From positions 1 to 64,000 of the forward strand of contig NZ_JBIPKH010000012.1 in NCBI RefSeq assembly GCF_044068625.1: a DNA stretch of 64,000 nucleotides. The letters run 5' to 3'. The notes under the pieces are model-generated. The model saw only the letters and a program-made list of their open reading frames with translations, did not search any database and was not told the origin of the DNA. Source of the stretch: Desulfurivibrio sp044068625 (GTDB lineage Bacteria; Desulfobacterota; Desulfobulbia; Desulfobulbales; Desulfurivibrionaceae). Positions 33,929 to 43,332 of this stretch are shown piece after piece (the stretch's first letter is position 1; each line of letters opens with the position of its first letter). The translations under genes and the position numbers were made by a program.

Positions 33929-36319
33929 ATGGCTGACGATCTAAGCAGTTTTGTCGAGGAGCAGGAGATCCCGCAGTTGCGCGAATTTTTGCTGGGCCTG
34001 GAGCCCCCCGAGCCGCCCCTGCTGCTGCGCAACGATATCCTGATGGCCTTCCACGCCTATTGCGAGCAGCATCCGGAGGCCGGTGACTTGGCCGGTTCCT
34101 GGCGTTTTTTGCGCAAAACCCAGGAGATCCTCTTTGCCGCCGATCTGCTGATCATCATCTATCGCCACCGGCGGGCCAACTGCCGGATCTTTGCCTTGAG
34201 CCCGGAGAACGATCAGCTCACGGCGCTCTCGGTCCTCGATTTTCTGACCCTCAAGGAGCGGTTGCTCCGGCCTGAACTGCCGCCCCAGCAGCGCACCCTG
34301 GCCCTGGATCTGGCCCCTTTCTACGATTATGGCCCCGGCTTGAAGGACCCCAACACCATCGGCCAGGGGATCAAGTTCCTCAATCGTCACATGTCGGGCA
34401 ACCTGGCCAACCATCCGGAGAAATGGAACCGCTCCCTCTACGAATTCCTCAAGCTGCATCAGTTGCACGGGGTGCAGCTGCTGCTCAACGGAACCCTGGT
34501 GGGCAACTCGGAAGGGCTGGAAGCCGCCCTGGGGCAAGCGATGGATTTCCTCGAGCGTTGTCGCTATCCCGATGATCTGGCCAGAATCTACCAGCGGCTG
34601 GCCAAGTTCGGTTTTCTGGAGGGTTGGGGGGATTCCCTGCCTCGGATTCTGGAGACCATGCATCTGCTCCAGGATATCCTGGAGCAGCCCGATGAAGCCA
34701 ATCTGGAGGAGTTTCTCTCCCGGATCCCCATGGTCTCCAAGGTGGTGCTGCTCAGCCCCCACGGCTGGTTCGGTCAGGATAACGTGCTGGGCCGGCCCGA
34801 TACCGGCGGGCAGGTGGTTTACGTGCTGGACCAGGCCAAGGCCCTGGAAGAGTTCCTGACTGGGGACCTGAAGAGCGCCGGCCTGGATATCGAACCCAAA
34901 ATATTGATCATCACCCGGTTGATTCCGGAAAACGAGGGCACCACCTCCGATCAGCGTCTGGAGAAGGTGAAGGGCACCGCCAATGTCTGGATTCTGCGGG
35001 TGCCCTTCCGCTATCCCGACCAGAGCGTGGTGCCCCACTGGATCTCCCGCTTCCGGATCTGGCCCTATCTGGACCAGTTCGCGGTGGATGCCGAGGAGGA
35101 GCTTCGTCGGGAACTGGGGGGGCGGCCGGATCTGATCGTCGGCAACTATTCCGATGGCAACCTGGTGGCCACCCGGCTCTCCAAAAGCATGGGGGTGATT
35201 CAGTGTAACATCGCCCACGCCCTGGAAAAATCCAAGTATCTCTATAGCGACCTTTACTGGCATCAATTTGAGCAGGATTACAACTTTTCCATTCAGTTCA
35301 TGGTTGACCTGATTGCCATGAACCAGGCCAACTTCATCATCACCAGCACCGCCCAGGAGATCACCGGCACCGACAACAGTATCGGTCAGTACGAATCCTA
35401 CCAGTTTTTCACCATGCCGGGACTGATCAACGTGGTCAGTGGGATCAACCTCTTTCATCCCCGGTTCAACGTGATCCCTCCCGGGGTCAGTCAGGAGATC
35501 TATTTCCCCTACAACCGCAAGCGTTCACGGCCGGCCAAGATGCGCAAACAGGTCAGCGATCTGCTCTTCAGCACCGAGGATGGTGATTGCCTGGGCCGGT
35601 TGGCCGAACCGGACAAACCCCCGATCTTCACCATCGCCCGTCTGGACCGGATCAAGAATCTCACCGGTCTGGTGGAGGCCTATGGCCAGGATCAGGAGCT
35701 ACGGCAGCGGGCCAACCTGGTCATGGTGGCCAGCGTGGTGGATCCGGAGCGCTCCAAGGACGCCGAGGAGGCGGCGGAGATCCGCAAAATGCACGGCCTG
35801 CTCGACCAGTATCAACTCCATGGCCAGGTGCGCTGGATCGGCAAGTTCCTGGGCAAGCGGGAGACCGGCGAGGCTTACCGGATTGTGGCCGACCGGGGAG
35901 GGATCTTTGTCCAGCCCGCCCTCTTCGAGGCCTTCGGCCTGACCATCCTGGAGGCGATGCATTCGGGATTGCCGGTTTTTGCCACCCAGTTCGGCGGACC
36001 CCTGGAGATTATTGAGCATGAACACTCGGGTTTTCTGATCAACCCCGCCGATCCGGCCTCGATGACCGCCCGGTTGAACGAATTCTTCCGTCACTGTGCC
36101 GAGGATTCCCGCCATTGGCAGGGTTTTTCCCGCCGGGCCCTGGAGCGGGCCCAGTCCCGCTTCACCTGGCCCCTGCACTGTCGGAAACTGACCAGGCTGA
36201 CCAAGGTTTACGGCTTCTGGCGCTACTCCATCTCCCAACAGGCCAAGACCCGGCTCAACCAGTACAGTGAACTTCTTTATCACCTCTACTTCAAGGAGCG
36301 GGCCGGGCGCCTGTCGTGA
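33929..36319 (+). CDS. Sucrose synthase
   Basis: At 796 residues this is the usual length of bacterial and plant sucrose synthases. The N-terminal ~270 residues form the regulatory region. The GT-B core has NVLGRPDTGGQVVYVLDQAKAL (about 287-308), NIAHALEKSKYLYS, FNVIPPGVSQEIYFPY, and the E-x7-E motif EAFGLTILE (about 667-675). The enzyme reversibly converts sucrose and a nucleoside diphosphate into NDP-glucose and fructose. It is 16 bases after the sucrose-phosphate synthase gene and overlaps the fructokinase gene by four bases. Confidence 0.94.
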   Translation: MADDLSSFVEEQEIPQLREFLLGLEPPEPPLLLRNDILMAFHAYCEQHPEAGDLAGSWRFLRKTQEILFAADLLIIIYRHRRANCRIFALSPENDQLTALSVLDFLTLKERLLRPELPPQQRTLALDLAPFYDYGPGLKDPNTIGQGIKFLNRHMSGNLANHPEKWNRSLYEFLKLHQLHGVQLLLNGTLVGNSEGLEAALGQAMDFLERCRYPDDLARIYQRLAKFGFLEGWGDSLPRILETMHLLQDILEQPDEANLEEFLSRIPMVSKVVLLSPHGWFGQDNVLGRPDTGGQVVYVLDQAKALEEFLTGDLKSAGLDIEPKILIITRLIPENEGTTSDQRLEKVKGTANVWILRVPFRYPDQSVVPHWISRFRIWPYLDQFAVDAEEELRRELGGRPDLIVGNYSDGNLVATRLSKSMGVIQCNIAHALEKSKYLYSDLYWHQFEQDYNFSIQFMVDLIAMNQANFIITSTAQEITGTDNSIGQYESYQFFTMPGLINVVSGINLFHPRFNVIPPGVSQEIYFPYNRKRSRPAKMRKQVSDLLFSTEDGDCLGRLAEPDKPPIFTIARLDRIKNLTGLVEAYGQDQELRQRANLVMVASVVDPERSKDAEEAAEIRKMHGLLDQYQLHGQVRWIGKFLGKRETGEAYRIVADRGGIFVQPALFEAFGLTILEAMHSGLPVFATQFGGPLEIIEHEHSGFLINPADPASMTARLNEFFRHCAEDSRHWQGFSRRALERAQSRFTWPLHCRKLTRLTKVYGFWRYSISQQAKTRLNQYSELLYHLYFKERAGRLS

Positions 36320-37224
36320 TGATGATTGTCTCGGTTGGTGAAGTGGTGTGGGATATCTTTCCCGAGCGGGAGGTGCTGGGTGGCGCCCCGATCAATGTGG
36401 CTTACCATCTGGCCGTCCAGGGCTTACCGGTACGGGTGATCACCCGGGTGGGCCGGGATCAGCTGGGTGAGGCCACCGTTGCCCGCCTGGCGGAGTTGGG
36501 GCTCCCCCTGAAGGGAGTGCAGCGGGATGAGGGGCTCCCCACCGGCCGGGTGGTGGTGAGCTTCGGCCCGGACCGGGAGCCGTCCTATGAGATCGTCTCC
36601 CCCGCCGCCTGGGACAATATCGAGCCCGCCGCCGCCCTGGCCGCCGCCGGGCGGGAGCCCTTTGCCCTGGTGTTCGGCACCCTGGCCCAGCGCGATCCCT
36701 GTTCCCGTCGGGCCATCCAGGCCCTGGCCGCCGCCGCCCGCTTCTGTTTCTACGATGTCAACCTCAGGCCTCCCTTCACCTCCCGGGAGCTGGTGCTCGA
36801 CTCTTTGCAGCATGCCGATCTGGTCAAGGTTAACGGTGCTGAGTTGGAACAGCTGGGGGCTTGGCTTGGGTTGGCCACCGCCGACTCCGTCGACCCTGCC
36901 GGCCGGCGGGAGCTGGCGGTGGCGATCCGGGAGCGCTACCGGTTGGCGGCCCTGGTGGTCACCGAGGGGGCGGAGGGGGCCTGGGTGGTGGCCGCCGCCG
37001 GTTTTTTTGCCGGAGCCGGGGAACCGGCGCGGGTGGTGGACACGGTGGGGGCGGGAGATGCCTTCTTCGCCGCCCTGATCGCCGATTACTCCGCCCATAA
37101 CCCGGGTTGGACCGACTTGTCCGCCGCCATCCCCTGGTCGGAGATCCTGCGGCGGGCCAATCGCCGCGGAGCCTACGTGGCGTCGCGGCCAGGCGCCACG
37201 CCCCCCATGCCCGCCGATCTCTGA
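36316..37224 (+). CDS. PfkB family carbohydrate kinase, probable fructokinase
   Basis: The 302-residue ribokinase-like enzyme starts VSVGEVVWDIFPE with LGGAPINVAYHLA substrate loop, FYDVNLRPPF and the C-terminal anion-hole motif DTVGAGDAFFAALI. Its position after sucrose synthase indicates that it phosphorylates the released fructose. GTG at 36316 overlaps the previous stop (GTGA); ATGs at 36319 and 36322 are alternatives. Confidence 0.88.
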   Translation: MMMIVSVGEVVWDIFPEREVLGGAPINVAYHLAVQGLPVRVITRVGRDQLGEATVARLAELGLPLKGVQRDEGLPTGRVVVSFGPDREPSYEIVSPAAWDNIEPAAALAAAGREPFALVFGTLAQRDPCSRRAIQALAAAARFCFYDVNLRPPFTSRELVLDSLQHADLVKVNGAELEQLGAWLGLATADSVDPAGRRELAVAIRERYRLAALVVTEGAEGAWVVAAAGFFAGAGEPARVVDTVGAGDAFFAALIADYSAHNPGWTDLSAAIPWSEILRRANRRGAYVASRPGATPPMPADL

Positions 37225-37247
37225 CCGGTTTGGCCGGCGGTTAACTG

Positions 37248-37276
37248 TTTACGCCGCGGCGGTTTGGCGTTATCGT
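37248..37276 (+). promoter_or_regulatory. Putative purC promoter
   Basis: TTTACG (37248-37253), a 17-base spacer and TATCGT (37271-37276), each matching consensus at four of six positions, lie in the 85-base gap before purC. Confidence 0.3.
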
Positions 37277-37309
37277 GCCCCAAACAGCCGTCGACCCCCC
37301 AAACAACCC

Positions 37310-38215
37310 ATGGAACCAGTGATGAACGACCCCGTCTATGAAACCAGTTTTGCCGGCCTCAAACTGCTGCACCGGGGCAAGGTCCGCGATCTTTACCAGG
37401 TGGAAGAGCACCTGCTGATGGTTGCTTCCGATCGGATCTCCGCCTACGACGTGGTGATGAAGGAGCCCATTCCCGGCAAGGGCGAGATTCTCACCAGGAT
37501 GTCCCTGTTCTGGTTTGATTACCTCAAGGATATCCTGCCCAACCACCTGCTCAGCGCCGATCCGGCCGCCTATCCCGCCGCCTGTGCCCCATATCGGGAG
37601 CAGTTGCGGGGCCGGAGCATGCTGGTCAAGAAGGCCCGGCCCCTGCCGGTGGAGTGTATAGTCCGGGGGTATCTCTCCGGCAGCTTCTGGCAGGCATATC
37701 GACAGAACCCCACGGTTTGCGGTTTTAAGCTCCCCGCGGGGATGGAGGAATCGGAGAAGCTGCCCGAACCGCTCTTCACCCCTTCCACCAAGGCCGCTTT
37801 GGGCAGCCACGATGAAAATATCTCCCTGCAACAGATGGAGGAGCTGCTGGGCCGGGAGCTGACCGAGCAGGCCCGGCGGGCCAGTCTGGCGCTTTACCGT
37901 CGGGCCGCGGAGTACGCTCTCAAGCAGGGGATCATTATCGCCGACACCAAGTTCGAGCTGGGGCTGGATGAAAATGATCGCCTGATCCTGATCGATGAGG
38001 TCCTCACCCCCGACTCATCCCGCTTCTGGCCGGCGGATCGCTATCGGCCGGGAGCTGGGCAGCCCAGTTTCGATAAACAGTATCTGCGGGATTATCTCAG
38101 CTCCCTTGACTGGCCCAAGTCGCCCCCGCCGCCGCCGCTGCCCGCGGAGATCATTGCCAAAACCGCCAGCCGTTACCGGGAGGCCCTGGAACGGCTTACC
38201 GGCGGGCGGCGGTAG
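37310..38215 (+). CDS. purC: Phosphoribosylaminoimidazole-succinocarboxamide synthase
   Basis: The 301-residue SAICAR synthase shows LLHRGKVRDLYQV, DRISAYDVVMKEPIPGKG, VECIVRGYLSGSFW, IIIADTKFELGLD and ILIDEVLTPDSSRFWP. It condenses CAIR with aspartate in purine synthesis. The length matches the ~300-residue form. ATG at 37310 or, four codons in, ATG at 37322 may be used. The hydrogenase maturation protease gene follows by 16 bases. Confidence 0.96.
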   Translation: MEPVMNDPVYETSFAGLKLLHRGKVRDLYQVEEHLLMVASDRISAYDVVMKEPIPGKGEILTRMSLFWFDYLKDILPNHLLSADPAAYPAACAPYREQLRGRSMLVKKARPLPVECIVRGYLSGSFWQAYRQNPTVCGFKLPAGMEESEKLPEPLFTPSTKAALGSHDENISLQQMEELLGRELTEQARRASLALYRRAAEYALKQGIIIADTKFELGLDENDRLILIDEVLTPDSSRFWPADRYRPGAGQPSFDKQYLRDYLSSLDWPKSPPPPPLPAEIIAKTASRYREALERLTGGRR

Positions 38216-38231
38216 GCTTTCCCGGCGGCAG

Positions 38232-38735
38232 ATGGCGAATACCATCGTGATCGGTCTGGGCAATCCGCTGCTGGCCGACGATGGGGTTGGTCTGCAGGTT
38301 GCCGGGTTGCTGCGGGATTGTTTGCCTCCCGGTGCCGGCGTCCGGGTGGTCACCGCCGGGAGTGGCGGGTTGGGGCTGCTGGAATTGATGGTGGGTTACC
38401 AGCGGGCCCTGATTATCGACGCCATGTTGAGCGGAACCCGGGCGCCGGGGAGTGTGGCCCGGTTGGCGGTGGCTTCCGCCGGGCCGGCGCGTCATCTTGC
38501 CGGTAGCCATGGGGGGGATCTGGCCGCCCTGCTCCGTTTGGGCCGCTCCCTCGACCTGGCCCTGCCCGAGAGGGTCGAGCTGATCGGGATCGAGGCCGCC
38601 GAGGTGGACCGGTTCGCGGAAGAGCTGAGCCGGTCGGTGGCGGCGGCCCTCCCGGTGGCTTTGTCCCTGGTGCGTGAACTGCTTGCTTTGGAGCGACCGA
38701 GTCCTTGGGTGACCGGCCAGGTCGATCAACCGTAA
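38232..38735 (+). CDS. Hydrogenase maturation protease (HycI/HyaD family)
   Basis: The 167-residue product has IGLGNPLLADDGVGLQV at the N-terminus, LIIDAML (about 61-66) and the SHGGDL histidine segment (about 93-98). These supply the nickel-binding Asp/Glu and His residues of this family. The enzyme clips the C-terminus of the [NiFe] hydrogenase large subunit after nickel insertion. No hydrogenase structural gene is in the window, so its partner is elsewhere. It lies between purC and a sensor kinase. Confidence 0.88.
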   Translation: MANTIVIGLGNPLLADDGVGLQVAGLLRDCLPPGAGVRVVTAGSGGLGLLELMVGYQRALIIDAMLSGTRAPGSVARLAVASAGPARHLAGSHGGDLAALLRLGRSLDLALPERVELIGIEAAEVDRFAEELSRSVAAALPVALSLVRELLALERPSPWVTGQVDQP

Positions 38736-38758
38736 ACCAACGATCAGGGTGATGACGG

Positions 38759-41700
38759 ATGAAGCTCTCCCTTTACTATCGGGTCTTGCTGGCCGCCCTG
38801 GTTTCGGCCCTGGTCGCCGTGTTGCTGGCGGTGCTGGCGGGTTCCTATGGCGCCGCTCCGGCGCCGCTGGTCTGGGTGGCGACCCTGCTGCTGGTTGCCG
38901 GTGCGGCCGGGGGGATCTCCTGGTTTTTCGTGGCCCCGGTTTTGGGGGATCTGCGGAAAATGGGCGACTGGCTGACCGCTTTTGCCCATGGTGATGAACC
39001 CGAGGAGCTGGCTGCGGTTGGTCTCGGGGACTGTGCCGGGGCCCTGGCCGGTTTTCACCGGTTGGCGGCCTGGCGGCGGGAACTGCTGGAGGTCTGCTGG
39101 GCGGCCCGGGAGGGGGATCTCAGCCGTCGTCTGACGCCGCTGGGAAGCGGGGATCTGCTGGCTGACGGTTTCAACGGGGTGCTCACCGATCTGCACCAGG
39201 CCAATCTCCAGTACGCCGAGGCGATCAGCTACCTGCACGCCATTCCGACCCCCATCCAGGTGGTGGGTCGGGAGATGAACATCCGGTTCATCAACCAGGC
39301 CGGCGCCCGTTCGGCCCGGTTGGCGGTGGGCCAGTGCATCGGGAAAAAGTGCCACGAGCTTTTCCGCACCCGGGACTGCAATTCCGATCGCTGCCGGGTG
39401 GCGCGGGCCATGGTGCAAAATCGGGCCCTGACCGGGGAAAATATAATTGTTACCCCCAAGGGCGATGCCCCCTACCGTTACACGGCCGCGCCCCTTAAGG
39501 ATGATAACGGCCGGATCGTGGGGGCGGTGGAATATATCGTCGATATCCGGGATGAAATGCGGGTGGCGGCCATGGCCGAGGCGATCTCCCAGGGAGATTA
39601 CCAGATCAGCATCGAGCCCCGTTCGGAAGATGATCGCTTGAGCCATGCCCTCAACCGGATGGCCGCCACCCTGCGGGAGCTGGCCGGCAAGCAGGTGGAA
39701 GATCGCTGGCTGAGCAATGGGATAACCACGGTGGGGGACCGTTTGCATGGGGAGCATGACGCCCTCAGCCTGGCCCACAACATCCTGGAGGCCATGGTCG
39801 AGGTGCTGGACGTCCAGGCGGCCGCCTTCTATCTGGCCCAGGACGCGGAAAATCTCCGTTTAATAAAGACCCATGGCGCCGGCGGCGAAGTCGCCGCCCG
39901 GCAGAAGGTGCATTGTGGCGAAGGCCTGATCGGCCGGGCCCTGCAACAGGGGCGGGTGCTGATCGTCAACGATCTGCCGCCGGGTTATCTCAAGATCTCT
40001 TCCGCGCTGGGGGAGGCCGATGCCACCGCTTTAGCGGTGATGCCGGTCTATTTTGAAAATGAACTCCGCTGCCTGATCGAGCTGGGAACCCATCGGGCCT
40101 TCAGCCCCCGTGAGGAACTGCTGCTCCAGCGGGTGGCGGAAAATATCGGGGTGGCGGTGCATACCACCGACGCTCGGCACCAATTGGCCCGGTTGCTGGA
40201 GACCACTCAGGAGCAGGCCGAGAGGCTGCAGGTCCAGCAGGAGGAGCTGCGCCAGACCAATGCCGAACTCCAGGAACAGGCCCGGGCCCTGGCCGCTTCC
40301 GAGGGGCAACTGCAGGTTCAACAGGAGGAGTTGCGGGTTACCAACGAGGAGTTGGAGGAGCGCGGCAAAGTCCTGGCCGAAAACAACCGGGAGCTGCAGC
40401 TGGCCCGTAAACAGCTGGAGGAAAAGGCCCGCGATCTGGAGACCTCCGGGCGCTACAAGTCGGAGTTTCTGGCCAACATGAGCCATGAGCTGCGAACCCC
40501 CCTCAACAGTATTCTGATCCTCTCCCAGCTGCTGGCCGCCAACAAGGAGCAGAACCTGCTGCCCAAACAGGTTGAGTTTGCCGCCACCATCCATAACTCC
40601 GGCTCCGATCTGCTCCACCTGATCAACGAGGTCCTTGATCTTTCCAAGATCGAAGCCGGGCGGATGGAGATCAGTCCCGAGGATGTAAACCTGAAGAGCA
40701 TGCTCAACTCGCTGCTGGGGATCCTCCAACCCCTGGCCGAGCAGAAACGGTTGCGTTTGGTCAGTGAACTGGCGGGGGAGCTTCCCGAGGCCATCTTCAC
40801 CGATGAGTCCCGGCTGCGGCAGATCTTGAAAAATCTGCTCTCCAACGCCCTCAAATTTACCGAAGCGGGGGAGGTCAGGCTCCAGGTCGGCCGTCCCCGC
40901 CCGGAGGAGCTGCCGTCGGGTTTGGAGTTGCCCGCCGAGCGGGCGCTCTTTTTCCGGGTGAGCGACAGCGGCATCGGGATTGCCGCCGATAAACTGGAGG
41001 TGGTTTTCGAAGCCTTCAAGCAGGCCGACGGCGCCACCAGCCGCAAGTTTGGCGGTACCGGCCTGGGGCTTTCGATCTCCCGGCAGTTGGCCCAGCTGTT
41101 GGGAGGGGCCCTGACCGTGACCAGTCAGGAGGGCAAGGGCAGCGCCTTTACCCTTTGGTTGCCGGAAACCCTGGAGTCGCGGCGGGAACCGGCCCCGCGG
41201 CAGGGGCCGACCCCGCGCCAACGGCCGGTCGAAGTGGTGGCGGCGGCCGGAGCCGGCGGGGAGGAGCCGCCGGCTCCGGCCGCCACTCCCTTGGTCCCCG
41301 ATGACCGCCGTTCGGTGGCCCGAGGCGACAAGAGTCTGCTGATCATCGAAGATGACGAGGCCTTCGCCTCGCTGCTGCTCGATCTTGCCCGGGAGCGGGG
41401 CTACAAGGGGCTGGTGGCCGAGGATGGGGAGACCGGTCTCCATCTGGCCGATTACTACCGTCCCAGCGGGATCATTCTCGACATGGGACTGCCCGGCATC
41501 AGTGGCCGGGAGGTGATGGACCGGCTTAAGAAAAACCCTGAAACCCGGCACATCCCCGTCCATTTTATCTCCGCCAGCGATCAGAGCCACGACGTGATGC
41601 AGCTTGGGGCCATCGGCTTTCTCACCAAACCGGTGAGCGTGGAGAAGCTGGAGCAGGTTTTTGGCCGCATCGAAAAACTCCTGGAGAGCTCGGTCAAGAG

Positions 41701-42502
41701 ATTGCTGGTGGTGGAGGATGATCCGGTCCAGCGTCAGGCCATTCTGGCCCTGATCGGTGCCGGGGGTGATGTGGAGGTGGTGGAGGCGGCCAACGGCGAG
41801 GAGGCTTACCGATTGCTGCAGAACGAGCATTTCGATTGCGTTATCCTCGACCTGGGGCTGGGCGACATGAGCGGTTTTGAGTTGCTGACCATGGTCAAGG
41901 AGAATGAGCGGATCTCCCGGATTCCCATCGTGATCTACACCGGGCGGGAGATCGACCCCGACGAGGAGGAGCGTCTGCAACAGTATGCCGACTCGATCAT
42001 CATCAAAGGGGTGCGCTCGCCGGAACGGCTGCTGGATGAAACCACCCTTTTCCTCCATCGGGTGGAGAAGAGCCTGCCCAGCCAGCAGCAGGAGATCCTC
42101 AACTCTCTGCACTGTCGGGGGGCGGCATTCAAGGGCCGGACCGTACTGCTGGTCGATGACGACATGCGTAATATCTTCGCCCTTTCCAGTGTGCTGGAGG
42201 AGAACGGGCTGGAGATCGTGGTGGCCCGCAACGGGGTTGAGGCCCTGGCCAAGCTGGCGGAGCACCCGGAGATCGACCTGGTGCTGATGGATATCATGAT
42301 GCCCGAGATGGACGGCTATGAAGCGATGCGGCGGATCCGCCTCGATCCCGCCCGGGGTGAGCTGCCGATCATCGCCCTCACCGCCAAGGCGATGCGGGGT
42401 GACAAGGACAAATGCCTGGCGGCCGGGGCCAACGACTATCTGGCCAAGCCGGTGGACACCGAGCGGCTGCTCTCCCTGCTGCGGGTATGGCTCTATCGAT
42501 GA
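38759..42502 (+). CDS. Hybrid histidine kinase with PAS, GAF and three receiver domains
   Basis: The product has 1247 residues. Two membrane helices (about 8-30 and 37-59) are followed by a HAMP-like segment, a PAS domain (about 155-265, LHAIPTPIQVV), a second HAMP-like region, a GAF domain (about 330-470) and a long coiled coil with near-repeats (QVQQEELR twice). HisKA has MSHELRTPLNSIL near 573 and the G box FGGTGLGLSIS lies near 764. Three receivers start near 859, 980 and 1127, with LDMGLPG, LDLGLGDMSG and MDIMMPEMDG around their phosphoacceptor aspartates. The stop overlaps cheR. It heads a cheR-cheB-diguanylate cyclase cassette. Confidence 0.93.
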   Translation: MKLSLYYRVLLAALVSALVAVLLAVLAGSYGAAPAPLVWVATLLLVAGAAGGISWFFVAPVLGDLRKMGDWLTAFAHGDEPEELAAVGLGDCAGALAGFHRLAAWRRELLEVCWAAREGDLSRRLTPLGSGDLLADGFNGVLTDLHQANLQYAEAISYLHAIPTPIQVVGREMNIRFINQAGARSARLAVGQCIGKKCHELFRTRDCNSDRCRVARAMVQNRALTGENIIVTPKGDAPYRYTAAPLKDDNGRIVGAVEYIVDIRDEMRVAAMAEAISQGDYQISIEPRSEDDRLSHALNRMAATLRELAGKQVEDRWLSNGITTVGDRLHGEHDALSLAHNILEAMVEVLDVQAAAFYLAQDAENLRLIKTHGAGGEVAARQKVHCGEGLIGRALQQGRVLIVNDLPPGYLKISSALGEADATALAVMPVYFENELRCLIELGTHRAFSPREELLLQRVAENIGVAVHTTDARHQLARLLETTQEQAERLQVQQEELRQTNAELQEQARALAASEGQLQVQQEELRVTNEELEERGKVLAENNRELQLARKQLEEKARDLETSGRYKSEFLANMSHELRTPLNSILILSQLLAANKEQNLLPKQVEFAATIHNSGSDLLHLINEVLDLSKIEAGRMEISPEDVNLKSMLNSLLGILQPLAEQKRLRLVSELAGELPEAIFTDESRLRQILKNLLSNALKFTEAGEVRLQVGRPRPEELPSGLELPAERALFFRVSDSGIGIAADKLEVVFEAFKQADGATSRKFGGTGLGLSISRQLAQLLGGALTVTSQEGKGSAFTLWLPETLESRREPAPRQGPTPRQRPVEVVAAAGAGGEEPPAPAATPLVPDDRRSVARGDKSLLIIEDDEAFASLLLDLARERGYKGLVAEDGETGLHLADYYRPSGIILDMGLPGISGREVMDRLKKNPETRHIPVHFISASDQSHDVMQLGAIGFLTKPVSVEKLEQVFGRIEKLLESSVKRLLVVEDDPVQRQAILALIGAGGDVEVVEAANGEEAYRLLQNEHFDCVILDLGLGDMSGFELLTMVKENERISRIPIVIYTGREIDPDEEERLQQYADSIIIKGVRSPERLLDETTLFLHRVEKSLPSQQQEILNSLHCRGAAFKGRTVLLVDDDMRNIFALSSVLEENGLEIVVARNGVEALAKLAEHPEIDLVLMDIMMPEMDGYEAMRRIRLDPARGELPIIALTAKAMRGDKDKCLAAGANDYLAKPVDTERLLSLLRVWLYR

Positions 42503-43332
42503 AGGATCAGGCCCAGGAGATAGAAGATCTGGAGATCTCCCTGCTGCTGGAGGGGATCTTTCGCCATTATGGCTACGACTTTCGCGACTACTCGTTGGCC
42601 CATCTCCGCCGGCGCCTGCGCCATCGCCTGGAGCTGGCCGGCCTGGCGGACCTGGGGGCCATGCTGCACCGGGTCCTCAGTGACCGGGGCTTTTTTGAAC
42701 TGCTGCTGCGGGATCTTTCCATCAACGTCACCGAAATGTTTCGTGATCCCACATCCTACCGGCGGATTCGTGAGGATGTGGTGCCCCTGCTCAAAACCTA
42801 CCCCTTTGTCAAAATCTGGCATGCCGGCTGCGCCACCGGGGAGGAGGTCTACTCCATGGCCATCCTGCTCCACGAGGAGGGGCTGCTGGAACGGTGCCGG
42901 CTTTATGCCACCGATTTCAACCAGGTGGCGCTGAAAAAAGCTGCGGCGGGGATCTATCCCCTGGAGCAGGCCCGCCTCTATTCGGCCAATTACCAGAAGA
43001 GCGGCGGCCGGGGATCGTTGAGTGATTACTACCAGACCGATCATGAAAACATCCTGCTCAAAAGCTGGTTGCGTAAACGGGTGGTTTTCGCCGACCATAA
43101 TCTGGTGACCGACAGCGTTTTCAGCGAGGTACAGCTGGTGGTTTGCCGCAACGTGGTGATCTATTTCAACCGGGAGCTGCAGGAGCGGATTTTCCGCACC
43201 TTTCTGGACAGTCTCTGCCCCGGCGGCCTGCTCTGGCTCGGCTCCAAGGAGTCTTTGAAACTGCTGAAGATAGCGGATCGTTTCAAGGAGTTGTACCCGG
43301 CGGAAAAGATTTTCAAGAAACGCTTGCAATGA
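42499..43332 (+). CDS. CheR-type protein-glutamate methyltransferase
   Basis: The 277-residue product starts at the ATG overlapping the kinase stop (ATGA). It has the CheR N-terminal helical part (YGYDFRDYSLAHLRRRLRHRL), LSINVTEMFRDP, the SAM-binding KIWHAGCATGEEVYSMAI, LYATDFN, and VVCRNVVIYFN. CheR methylates glutamates on chemoreceptors. No chemoreceptor gene is adjacent, as is common for these non-flagellar signalling cassettes, so its substrate may be the neighbouring kinase or a distant receptor. Confidence 0.93.
   Translation: MKDQAQEIEDLEISLLLEGIFRHYGYDFRDYSLAHLRRRLRHRLELAGLADLGAMLHRVLSDRGFFELLLRDLSINVTEMFRDPTSYRRIREDVVPLLKTYPFVKIWHAGCATGEEVYSMAILLHEEGLLERCRLYATDFNQVALKKAAAGIYPLEQARLYSANYQKSGGRGSLSDYYQTDHENILLKSWLRKRVVFADHNLVTDSVFSEVQLVVCRNVVIYFNRELQERIFRTFLDSLCPGGLLWLGSKESLKLLKIADRFKELYPAEKIFKKRLQ

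Noticed and set aside
40031..42265. 744-codon minus-strand open frame
   Set aside because: It is the complement of the kinase and receiver domains of the hybrid kinase and shows no motif of its own.
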